Positions 27,628 through 33,943 of a stretch of 64,000 bases of DNA are shown here, in pieces (the first letter of the stretch is position 1; every line of letters begins with the position of its first letter). Position numbers and translations under genes: made by a program. The stretch is taken from the NCBI GenBank assembly GCA_964486335.1, contig CAZAMB010000005.1, positions 124,001 through 188,000 on the forward strand, in the 5' to 3' direction. The DNA is from CAZAMB01 sp964486335. GTDB taxonomy: Bacteria; Planctomycetota; Phycisphaerae; UBA1845. Below the pieces are notes generated by a model. It made no database searches. It saw only the letters and a program-made list of their open reading frames with translations, and had not been told where the DNA came from.

Positions 27628-28296
27628 TCAAACTCCCAACAGAATGATGCGCCGACCGCGGCGAATCCAGCGACCGCTCTGCCCCGCACTCGAAGTGCTC
27701 GCCAGCCCAGTGTTCATGAGGCCTGGCGCATGACGTTGAGCCGCGGCGGCCAGGGCCGACTTTGCGACGATTCGGGGATCAGTGGTATGTGGGGATGCGG
27801 CGGCGTGCTGAGCAGCGGCGCCGGCCAAGCGAACGAATCGTCGGGCGATTTCAAATTCCTGATCTTCGCCGCTGAGGCCCTCAAATTCCAAGCCAAACAG
27901 CTTGCCGGCCGCGGATCCGGCGGCACTTCCAAGCGCCGTTCCGACACCGGGGATCGGGATGAGTGACCCCAGGGCGCCTCCGGCAATCGGCAGAACCTTC
28001 TTGGCGATGCCTTTGAGGATTCCGCCAAGCGGACGGAAAACGCGAGGAGCGATGCGCTTAATCCCCTTCCAGGCGCGCTTGAACAATTTGCCGAGGAATT
28101 CATCGATTTCCTGGTCGCTCGACAATGTGAGCAGTTCGGAGGCGAAATCAACTTCTTCGTCCTGCGTAAATGGTCCCTCGCCGGTCCCGAAATCTCCAAA
28201 TTCTTCGAAGACTTCAAAATCGCTCGTTTCACCGCCGAAACCATCGGTTTCCCCGGTGTCTTCGAAATACGTCTGAGTCTGGTCTATGTCGTGCAT
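27628..28296 (-). CDS. acidic/Gly-rich protein with C-terminal GRWIRRGRRI tail
   Basis: The 222-aa product starts behind AGAGGAG. Residues 1-60 are very acidic (GFGGETSDFEVFEEFGDFG). The middle is a basic, glycine-rich hydrophobic segment (ILKGIAKKVLPIAGGALGSL, PIPGVGTALGSAAGS) reminiscent of membrane-active or glycine-zipper proteins. A helical part follows and the C-terminus is GRWIRRGRRIILLGV (208-222), nearly the same as the tail of the preceding gene's product and the N-terminus of the operon's peptidase. I recall acidic-repeat proteins of this general build in other phyla but cannot name a family. It lies 12 bp after the first operon gene and six bp before the metalloprotease gene. Confidence 0.75.
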   Translation of the reverse strand: MHDIDQTQTYFEDTGETDGFGGETSDFEVFEEFGDFGTGEGPFTQDEEVDFASELLTLSSDQEIDEFLGKLFKRAWKGIKRIAPRVFRPLGGILKGIAKKVLPIAGGALGSLIPIPGVGTALGSAAGSAAGKLFGLEFEGLSGEDQEFEIARRFVRLAGAAAQHAAASPHTTDPRIVAKSALAAAAQRHAPGLMNTGLASTSSAGQSGRWIRRGRRIILLGV

Positions 28297-28308
28297 GTGT
28301 TTCTCCTC

Positions 28309-29133
28309 TTAAATGCCAAGTGCTACGATGGTGTGTCCCGTACGCATCCACCTGCCGTTACCGGGCCGATGAATGGCATAACTGATCCTTGATTCATCCT
28401 CGGTTTGGTCTTCCTCAGGTGCGACAGGAGGCTTGTTGCTTATGCCGAAACCTTGGTCGATCGAATCCTGAATGACGCTTCCACAATGTTGGGCACATGC
28501 CGCACAATCGCACTCGATTGGCTCCACGGGTTCCGGCGCGACACCGGCGGCCGAACGTGCCCCACCATTGCTCGATGACGACGGAAAAGAAGATGGCATG
28601 GACGTTTGCGCAGGCCGTGTTCCGCTGTCGGTCGGAGGAAATTCCGGCCCATGGGATGGCTTTCCTGTGCGATGCCGCCATCTCCGTTTGCGTCGAAGCT
28701 GCTCGCGAAGAACGCGGAGTGCTGTTCTAATGGCAGGCAAAGCAGCATTTCTCGCGTGTTGTGTACGAGACAGCCGTCTCGCCAACCGACCTGCCAATCG
28801 TCCAAACCGAACAGCTCGACGTGCTCTCTCAAGGTCCTCTTCATCCGTTTCGAACCCCTCAAGACTGCCATCAATGAACTCCCGAAATTGAGCGTTCAAA
28901 GACTCTGACGGATCGCCCATGGGCGACGACGCGATGAAGGGTACCCGGCGAATGCCATCAATTGCGCTCTGTACTTGCGGCGTGATGAACTTGGCCAGAC
29001 TATTCGTCGTTGAAGTGAGTGACTCCCCGCATTTGCCTAATGTCGCGAGCACAGCTCTGGCAATCTCGTTGCCACTGACCGCTCCTAGCAGGTCAATTGC
29101 CAGTTCTTCTTCGTTTTTTTGGCGATCGTACAT
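28309..29133 (-). CDS. first operon gene: unknown protein with GRWMRTGHTI tail
   Basis: The ATG at 29133 is taken because it lies about 46 bases below the predicted sigma-54 transcription start; there is no strong ribosome site and the frame continues upstream through the promoter. The 274-aa protein has a helical N-terminus (NEEELAIDLLGAVSGNEIAR), a helix rich in Arg (RRAVRFGRLAGRLARRLSRT, then EQLRRKRRWRHR), a Ser/Pro-rich linker, a CDCAACAQHC cluster (four Cys, one His) and the C-terminal tail GRWMRTGHTIVALGI (260-274). The family is unknown. The shared tail links it to two other operon products. Confidence 0.72.
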   Translation of the reverse strand: MYDRQKNEEELAIDLLGAVSGNEIARAVLATLGKCGESLTSTTNSLAKFITPQVQSAIDGIRRVPFIASSPMGDPSESLNAQFREFIDGSLEGFETDEEDLERARRAVRFGRLAGRLARRLSRTQHARNAALPAIRTALRVLREQLRRKRRWRHRTGKPSHGPEFPPTDSGTRPAQTSMPSSFPSSSSNGGARSAAGVAPEPVEPIECDCAACAQHCGSVIQDSIDQGFGISNKPPVAPEEDQTEDESRISYAIHRPGNGRWMRTGHTIVALGI

Positions 29134-29189
29134 AGCACAATTCAATTGGATTGGACTCGCGCATGGGTCCGAACTCAGCTGTGAAAGAA

Positions 29190-29206
29190 AGCAAGTTCCA
29201 TGCCAG
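29190..29206 (-). promoter_or_regulatory. sigma-54 (-24/-12) promoter of the six-gene operon
   Basis: Read on the minus strand the site is CTGGCATGGAACTTGCT. It matches the sigma-54 consensus YTGGCACG-N4-TTGCW with a single C-to-T change and the exact GG-N10-GC spacing. Transcription would begin near 29179, about 46 bases before the first operon start codon. A sigma-54 activator gene lies in the same island. Confidence 0.8.
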
Positions 29207-29234
29207 AAAAACTGGGCCAATAATGGGCATTCTG

Positions 29235-29250
29235 GCGAAGTGTACTTCGC
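29235..29250. promoter_or_regulatory. palindrome 1, proposed activator binding site
   Basis: GCGAAGTGTACTTCGC is a 7-2-7 inverted repeat centred about 63 bp upstream of the predicted sigma-54 transcription start. It shares GCGAA and CTTCGC ends with the second palindrome 41 bp further up, four helical turns away, as expected for enhancer-binding-protein dimers on one face of the DNA. Confidence 0.6.
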
Positions 29251-29275
29251 AACGACTGATGAACGGTGCAATTCA

Positions 29276-29291
29276 GCGAATCGCGCTTCGC
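29276..29291. promoter_or_regulatory. palindrome 2, proposed activator binding site
   Basis: GCGAATCGCGCTTCGC has the same length and the same outer GCGAA/TTCGC arms as the site at 29235-29250, and is centred about 104 bp upstream of the predicted sigma-54 start. Function inferred from position and similarity. Confidence 0.55.
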
Positions 29292-29549
29292 CGATCATTC
29301 TGTTCGCTGTTGTCCAGTGAACGAAACAGGCCGAGGTGTTATGGGATTCCGTGGCCTGTGGTCAATGGTATTGGATAAGGCAACGAATCACTCGTTTCGA
29401 GGTGAATCGGACGTTTAAAGTGACGAATCCTGACTTGATCCTACTCGATTGCTCCAATGCTGGGATGAATACTCATTTAACAGATCGCAAATGGCTCTTG
29501 GAAAGAAACGTGGAAGGGGTTTCCGCATTCTCCGTAACTCTTTGGTTTT
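29292..29549. other. non-coding stretch upstream of operon control region
   Basis: No gene is supported. A 74-aa plus-strand frame (29336-29560) has no ribosome site or family features. An imperfect inverted repeat TCACTCGTTTCGAGGTGA lies near 29387-29404. The stretch runs into the tRNA pseudogene. Confidence 0.5.
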
Positions 29550-29732
29550 GCGCGGTTTAGAACTCGCTGCGTTCATGTTGCCTACGTAAATGTCGAGGGT
29601 TCGAGTTCCTTCACCCGCTTTGTTTGACGCGCCGTGCCAGCGAGTGACATCGCGGTCCAACTCTTGACCCCAGCGCGAGTTACGACGACCGATTCTTGCC
29701 TTTCCCAGGTTTACATTTCATGGTCGCGTTTC
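29545..29732 (+). repeat. direct repeat copy B: tRNA-Gly pseudogene plus 3' flank
   Basis: This is the partner of 18311-18500, including TGACGCGCCGT, GAGTTAC, CGACCGATTCT and CTTTCC beyond the tRNA. Similarity ends at GGTCGCG, exactly where the truncated HTH gene begins, which suggests a recombination junction. Confidence 0.8.
29550..29619 (+). pseudogene. decayed tRNA-Gly copy (right boundary of island)
   Basis: The 3' half is clear: the anticodon region TTGCCTA, the T-arm GAGGGTTCGAGTTCCTT and the acceptor strand CACCCGCT match the tRNA-Gly at 18317-18388. The 5' half (GCGCGGTTTAG...) is degenerate and no longer pairs, so the copy cannot fold into a working tRNA. Confidence 0.75.
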
Positions 29733-29870
29733 GAGCTGTCTAAGCGGGCGGGCGTCCCGTACAGCGGAATCCACCGCTTTATCAGCTACGACCGCGACCT
29801 GACCCTGACAACGGCGTCACGGCTGGCCGACGTGCTGGGGCTGGAATTGCGCCCTGCAAAAGGAAAGTAG
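29721..29870 (+). pseudogene. 5'-truncated small HTH (XRE-like) gene
   Basis: The frame encodes SRFELSKRAGVPYSGIHRF and TASRLADVLGLELRPAKGK. This is the C-terminal two thirds of a small helix-turn-helix regulator of a type often found just before planctomycete integrases (from memory). The expected N-terminal helix and start codon are missing; the sequence before it is tRNA-flank repeat. It ends seven bases before the integrase start and was probably its operon partner. Confidence 0.65.
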
Positions 29871-29877
29871 GTGCATC

Positions 29878-31347
29878 ATGCCGAGAGTATTCCGGCAAAA
29901 ATACACGCAACCGACGGCAGACGGAAAACGAAAAACGCGACAAAGCGCTAAGTGGTACGTCGAGTACCGCGACGCCCAAGGCATTCGGCGTCGGGTTCCG
30001 GGGTACACCGACAAGGGCGCGACCCAACAGCTCGCGGCGGAGTTGGAACGAAACGCGGAGCGACAGCTCGCGGGTCTGGTCGATGCCTTTGCCGATCATC
30101 GAAAGCGCCCTTTGCGGGAACACCTGAATGATTGGCACGGCGCCTTGATCGCACGCGGCGCGTCGCGCGATTATGCCGACTTGGTCAAGAGCCGAGCGAC
30201 CAAGGCGCTGACAGGTTGCGGATTCGTTTTCCTTGCCGACGTATCGGCATCCGACCTGCAAGCCTATCTGAGCAGGTTGCGAAGCGACGGACTGAGCATT
30301 CAAACGGTCAATTTCTACCTGCAAGCGGTCAAGCAGTTTTTCCGCTGGATGGTTGCTGACCGACGAATGCCCGACAACCCGGTCGCGTACCTGCGCGGGG
30401 GGAATGTCCGAACGGATCGTCGCCACGATCGACGCGCACTCGACACTGATGAACTGCGATCGCTACTCGACGCTACGAAGAATGGACCGGAACGGTTTGG
30501 CATGAAGCCTGATGCGCGGGCAATGCTTTATCAGCTTGCGGTTGAAACTGGTCTGCGGGCCACCGAACTGCGAACGCTGACTTGGGATTGTCTGGACTTG
30601 GAAGGCGACCTGCCGACGGTGACGGTCAAGGCCGGTTATAGCAAACACCGGCGAACCGATACCCTTCCTTTAAAGCCGTCTACGACGCAAACGCTGGCCC
30701 GCTGGAGCAACGAACTCGGCAACGTGGACCCAACGGCACGCCTTTTCAACATGCCGCCCAAGGCCGCGAAAATGCTCCGAGCTGATCTGGCCGACGCTGG
30801 CTTACCGTATGCCGATGCTGATGGGCGCGTGGCCGATTTTCATTCCTTGCGGCACACTTACATTTCCAATCTGGCCCGTGGCGGTGTTCATCCAAAGATC
30901 GCCCAACAGCTTGCCCGGCATTCGACCATTACGCTGACGATGGATCGCTATTCGCACACGGTTTTGGGCGAGCTATCAGACGCACTGTCGGCCCTGCCGG
31001 AGCTGGACGCCACGCCATTCGAGCAAGAATCGGTGAGAGCGACCGGCACCTGCGGCAACCCCCAAAAATGCTTACCGATTTCCTTACCGAAATCCTTACC
31101 GAAACGCGGTGCGCGGCGAGAGTTGTCCCATTCATCGGCGTGCAATGATCCAACGCAAACCGCGAAATTCGACCGGCAAGAAAATCCTATGAATATAGGT
31201 ATTTCCTGCGCTTCCACGCGTGACGACGCGGGTGTGTTCGTGGAACAATCCCGACTGCGCCCGGCGGGATTCGAACCTGCGACCCCCGGTTTAGGAAACC
31301 GGTGCTCTATCCAACTGAGCTACGAGCGCAACAATCGGCTAGTATAA
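29878..31347 (+). CDS. tyrosine recombinase/integrase
   Basis: The 489-aa protein has an N-terminal Arg/Lys-rich arm-binding region (MPRVFRQKYTQPTADGKRKT), a core-binding domain (about 75-165) and a catalytic domain with VETGLRATELRTL (first Arg), HSLRHTYISN (HxLR) and TMDRYSH (nucleophile Tyr). The sequence after about residue 380 is low in structure. The last 30 residues (PAGFEPATPG, SIQLSYER) are antisense translation of tRNA-Arg, the usual mark of an integrase reading into its attachment tRNA. It probably mobilised the island or a neighbouring element. The partner HTH gene is truncated. Confidence 0.93.
   Translation: MPRVFRQKYTQPTADGKRKTRQSAKWYVEYRDAQGIRRRVPGYTDKGATQQLAAELERNAERQLAGLVDAFADHRKRPLREHLNDWHGALIARGASRDYADLVKSRATKALTGCGFVFLADVSASDLQAYLSRLRSDGLSIQTVNFYLQAVKQFFRWMVADRRMPDNPVAYLRGGNVRTDRRHDRRALDTDELRSLLDATKNGPERFGMKPDARAMLYQLAVETGLRATELRTLTWDCLDLEGDLPTVTVKAGYSKHRRTDTLPLKPSTTQTLARWSNELGNVDPTARLFNMPPKAAKMLRADLADAGLPYADADGRVADFHSLRHTYISNLARGGVHPKIAQQLARHSTITLTMDRYSHTVLGELSDALSALPELDATPFEQESVRATGTCGNPQKCLPISLPKSLPKRGARRELSHSSACNDPTQTAKFDRQENPMNIGISCASTRDDAGVFVEQSRLRPAGFEPATPGLGNRCSIQLSYERNNRLV
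31256..31329 (-). tRNA. tRNA-Arg (anticodon CCT)
   Basis: The minus-strand cloverleaf has acceptor GCGCTCG/CGGGCGC (one G-U pair), D-arm GCTCAGTTGGATAGAGC, anticodon stem CCGGT/ACCGG around TTCCTAA, and T-arm GCAGGTTCGAATCCCGC. CCA is not encoded. Its 3' end faces, and lies inside, the integrase reading frame on the other strand. Confidence 0.97.
31341..31346 (-). promoter_or_regulatory. -10 element for tRNA-Arg
   Basis: On the minus strand TATACT lies 11 bases before the tRNA 5' end. No clear -35 box was seen. Confidence 0.45.
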
Positions 31348-31490
31348 CGGTCCACTGGCCGAAAGCCCGTTACCTAGACCCCTTCCCATCGAGCCTCGTT
31401 TACAAACGAGGGTTTACTAGTTATCGGACCTTATCGGCTGAAACCAGTCCGGTTTTCTCAATTGAGTCACTGGCGGAATCCGAAATGGTC

Positions 31491-31526
31491 GAATACGATC
31501 ATGCCCCCTCCGTGATCGTGGTATTC
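31491..31526 (+). promoter_or_regulatory. hairpin in the rpsU leader
   Basis: GAATACGATCATG pairs with CGTGATC and GTATTC (13 pairs with one wobble and a three-base bulge) around a C-rich loop. It ends about 70 bases before the rpsU start and has no T-run, so it is not a terminator. It could be an autoregulatory leader element or an mRNA stabiliser. Confidence 0.45.
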
Positions 31527-31595
31527 GATCGCTTGAGGGTTATGTTGCGTGATGGCGTTGTTTTCCGGTGGCAGTTTGCGTAGATAGGAGCTTTC

Positions 31596-31793
31596 GTGAT
31601 CAAAGTCCGACCCCGAGGGAATGAATCAGTCCAGCAATTGCTCAAGCGGTTTAAGCGCCTTTGTCAACGAGAAGGACTGATTCGCGACATGAAGCGGCAC
31701 AGCTACTACGAGAAACCCTCGGATCGAAAGAGACGTCAGTCCCGCAAAGTTGTGCGCAAGGTTGACGTGGTTGAAACTCCGCGGGCGCGCTGA
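31596..31793 (+). CDS. rpsU: 30S ribosomal protein bS21
   Basis: The 65-aa basic protein starts at a GTG behind TAGGAG. It has the S21 pattern: IKVRPRGNESVQQLLKRFKR, then a Tyr-Tyr-Glu-Lys-Pro patch (SYYEKPSDRKRRQ) and an Arg-rich tail. S21 helps mRNA 3'-end recognition in the small subunit. It is a single-gene unit with a leader hairpin and a downstream terminator. Confidence 0.95.
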   Translation: MIKVRPRGNESVQQLLKRFKRLCQREGLIRDMKRHSYYEKPSDRKRRQSRKVVRKVDVVETPRAR

Positions 31794-31824
31794 TCGGCTA
31801 GCATGGATTTGAGGAAGTTCTTCA

Positions 31825-31851
31825 GGCGGGGCATTTTGCTCCGCCTTTTTT
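31825..31851 (+). terminator. rho-independent terminator after rpsU
   Basis: Stem GGCGGGGC (31825-31832) pairs with GCTCCGCC (31838-31845, one G-U) around ATTTT and is followed by six T. Confidence 0.9.
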
Positions 31852-31942
31852 ATTGACGCGGCCGTCATCGCCCACCACCCGCTCACCGGGTCATCCGATA
31901 GTATCCGTGGAGCGCTGCGAACGAACGCGAAGGGGCATGGAC

Positions 31943-32728
31943 ATGGACAAGAACAAACCGGTGGCCTTGGTGACCGGTGGTTCACGGGGAATCGGTCGTG
32001 CGATCTGCGTCGAGGTCGCCCGCGCAGGTTTCGACGTGGTCATCAACTTCAATGAGAATCTGGGCGCGGCCGAGGAGACTCGGGTGCTCGTCGAAAAGGC
32101 GGGCGGCACTGGAGAAACCTGTCAAGCCGATATCACATCATCATCCGATCGGGATCTGCTCGTCGAATACGCGATGGAACGCTTCGGCCGCATCGATCTG
32201 CTCGTCAACAATGCCGGCATCGCGCCCAAGGTCCGCAAGGACATACTCGAAACAGACGAACAGACTTTCGATCATATTCTCAACGGCAATCTCCGCTCTC
32301 CCTACTTCGTCACGCAGCGCGTCGCGAGGGAAATGATTCAACTCATTCAGTCGAAGCGCATCAGTCGCGCGTCGATCGTCAACATCTCTTCGCTTCGCTC
32401 CTACACGGCGGCCCGAAATTACGGAGAATACTGCGTCAGCAAGGCCGGAGTCGGTATGATCACCAAGCTTTTCGCCGTCCGTCTGGCCGAATACGGTATC
32501 GGTGTTTACGAAGTCTGCCCCGGTATCATCGAAACCGACATGACTTCGTCGCAAGCCACGCGCGACTATTACAACCGCGAAATCGCCAAGGGCATGGCTC
32601 CGATCAACCGGTGGGGCAGGCCCGAGGAAGTCGCCTTGGCCGTCGGCGCCGTCGCTCGAGGGTACTTTCCGTTTAGCACCGGCATGGTGCTTCATGTCGA
32701 CGGCGGGTGGCACCTTCGACACCTGTGA
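31943..32728 (+). CDS. FabG-like 3-oxoacyl-ACP reductase / SDR
   Basis: The 261-aa SDR is started at the second ATG (31943), seven bases after AAGGGG; the ATG at 31937 is too close to that site. It has ALVTGGSRGIGRAI, LLVNNAGIAPK, the catalytic YCVSKAG, the PG-IETDM segment and the FabG-type end GMVLHVDGGWHLR. It is probably NADPH-dependent. The substrate could be a 3-oxoacyl thioester or another ketone. It is a single gene after the rpsU terminator. Confidence 0.85.
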   Translation: MDKNKPVALVTGGSRGIGRAICVEVARAGFDVVINFNENLGAAEETRVLVEKAGGTGETCQADITSSSDRDLLVEYAMERFGRIDLLVNNAGIAPKVRKDILETDEQTFDHILNGNLRSPYFVTQRVAREMIQLIQSKRISRASIVNISSLRSYTAARNYGEYCVSKAGVGMITKLFAVRLAEYGIGVYEVCPGIIETDMTSSQATRDYYNREIAKGMAPINRWGRPEEVALAVGAVARGYFPFSTGMVLHVDGGWHLRHL

Positions 32729-32938
32729 CCTGTGAATCCGCGCTGTGCTGGCAGGGACGGCGCTTCGGCTTCACTTATGGGTCCTACGATGCGTCGAGTA
32801 GCCGGCACATTTACGGAAACCTAGAATGGATCAGCGGGAAGCCCATTTCGGAGGTCCGGTTGCGAACTTCCCGAGTGGTCCACGAGGGTTAGATTGGCGC
32901 GAATTCTAAGATTGATATCACCGCAGGGAGAGCGAGCG

Positions 32939-33913
32939 ATGCGACTGGGGACGATGGGTCTGATTGGTCTGTTCACGATCCTCGCGGGAAAAGCCGACGG
33001 CGGACTCATCATCACGCTCGACGCGCGGGATTCCGCGGGGATGCCATTTGCGTCGCCCGCGACGGCGGGCACAACCGCGCGAGTAGGCATCCTGCTTTCA
33101 ACCGATGGTGCGGATGATCCGCTTCCCGACCTGCGCGGCCTCCAGTTCGATTTCTCGGGCACAAGTTCGAGCATTTTGGTGAATTCGTTCGCATGGTCGG
33201 TCAATGAGGATGTCTATGCATTTCGCACGACGGCGCCGCCGAATGTTTCGGCGATTACGCTGCTCTTGGCGAGTTCATCAACGCTGCTGACGTTGACGGG
33301 AACCCCGGTGCAGGTCGCGTCGGTGGACATCACGGTGAATGGAACCGGCACACTTGATGTGCGTAACACGGCCGCGCCTGACACCAACACTTCGGCCTGG
33401 TTTCGCGCCGGATTCGCGACGTCGATGGAATTCTCACTGATTCACGGAAACCTCACGGGCGGCACGCTGGACATCGCGGTTCCCGGGACGGTTGATCCCG
33501 GTCCCGTTGGTGGTGGCGGAGGCGGCGGTTCGGGAGGCGGTGATCCGGCGACAACCGATTCCGACTCCGACGGCGTGGTCGACGCCGACGATGCGTTTCC
33601 CGACGATCCAACCGAAACGATGGACACCGACAACAACGGCGTCGGCAACAATAACGATCCCGACGACGACGGCGACGGTGTGGACGACGCAGACGATGCG
33701 TTTCCGATCGATCCTGCGGAAACGACCGACACCGACGGCGACGGCATCGGCGACAACGCCGATCCGGATACAGGCGGAGGCATCATCAACAATCCGCCCC
33801 CCAACTCGGCGCCGCGCATGTGCGGTTTCGGCATGGTCGGCCCGACCTTGCTTTTATTTGTCAGTCTCGCCGCGGTCCGATCGCAACGGTACCGGCCGAA
33901 CAGACACGGCTGA
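32939..33913 (+). CDS. secreted Asp-rich (thrombospondin type 3 repeat) protein with C-terminal anchor tail
   Basis: The ATG at 32939 follows GGGAGAGCGAGCG and begins a signal peptide (MGLIGLFTILAGKADGG). A beta-rich domain of about 190 residues resembles cohesin-like surface modules. A Gly-rich hinge and calcium-binding DxDxDG repeats follow (DSDSDGVVDADDAFPDDP, DDDGDGVDDADDAFPIDP, DTDGDGIGD). The end is CGFGMVGP, a hydrophobic helix and the basic SQRYRPNRHG, a sorting-signal layout unlike the IPTL type elsewhere in the window. Likely a surface protein. Confidence 0.75.
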   Translation: MRLGTMGLIGLFTILAGKADGGLIITLDARDSAGMPFASPATAGTTARVGILLSTDGADDPLPDLRGLQFDFSGTSSSILVNSFAWSVNEDVYAFRTTAPPNVSAITLLLASSSTLLTLTGTPVQVASVDITVNGTGTLDVRNTAAPDTNTSAWFRAGFATSMEFSLIHGNLTGGTLDIAVPGTVDPGPVGGGGGGGSGGGDPATTDSDSDGVVDADDAFPDDPTETMDTDNNGVGNNNDPDDDGDGVDDADDAFPIDPAETTDTDGDGIGDNADPDTGGGIINNPPPNSAPRMCGFGMVGPTLLLFVSLAAVRSQRYRPNRHG

Positions 33914-33943
33914 TCTTTTTCAATCGTAATGAACAAACCGGCG

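Noticed and set aside
31258..31347. Conserved-looking protein end PAGFEPATPG...SYER
   Set aside because: This is antisense translation of tRNA-Arg, a well-known artefact pattern, not a domain.
31394..31411. Hairpin CCTCGTT/AACGAGG after the integrase, considered as terminator
   Set aside because: The following bases are GTTTAC with no proper T-run; too weak to call.
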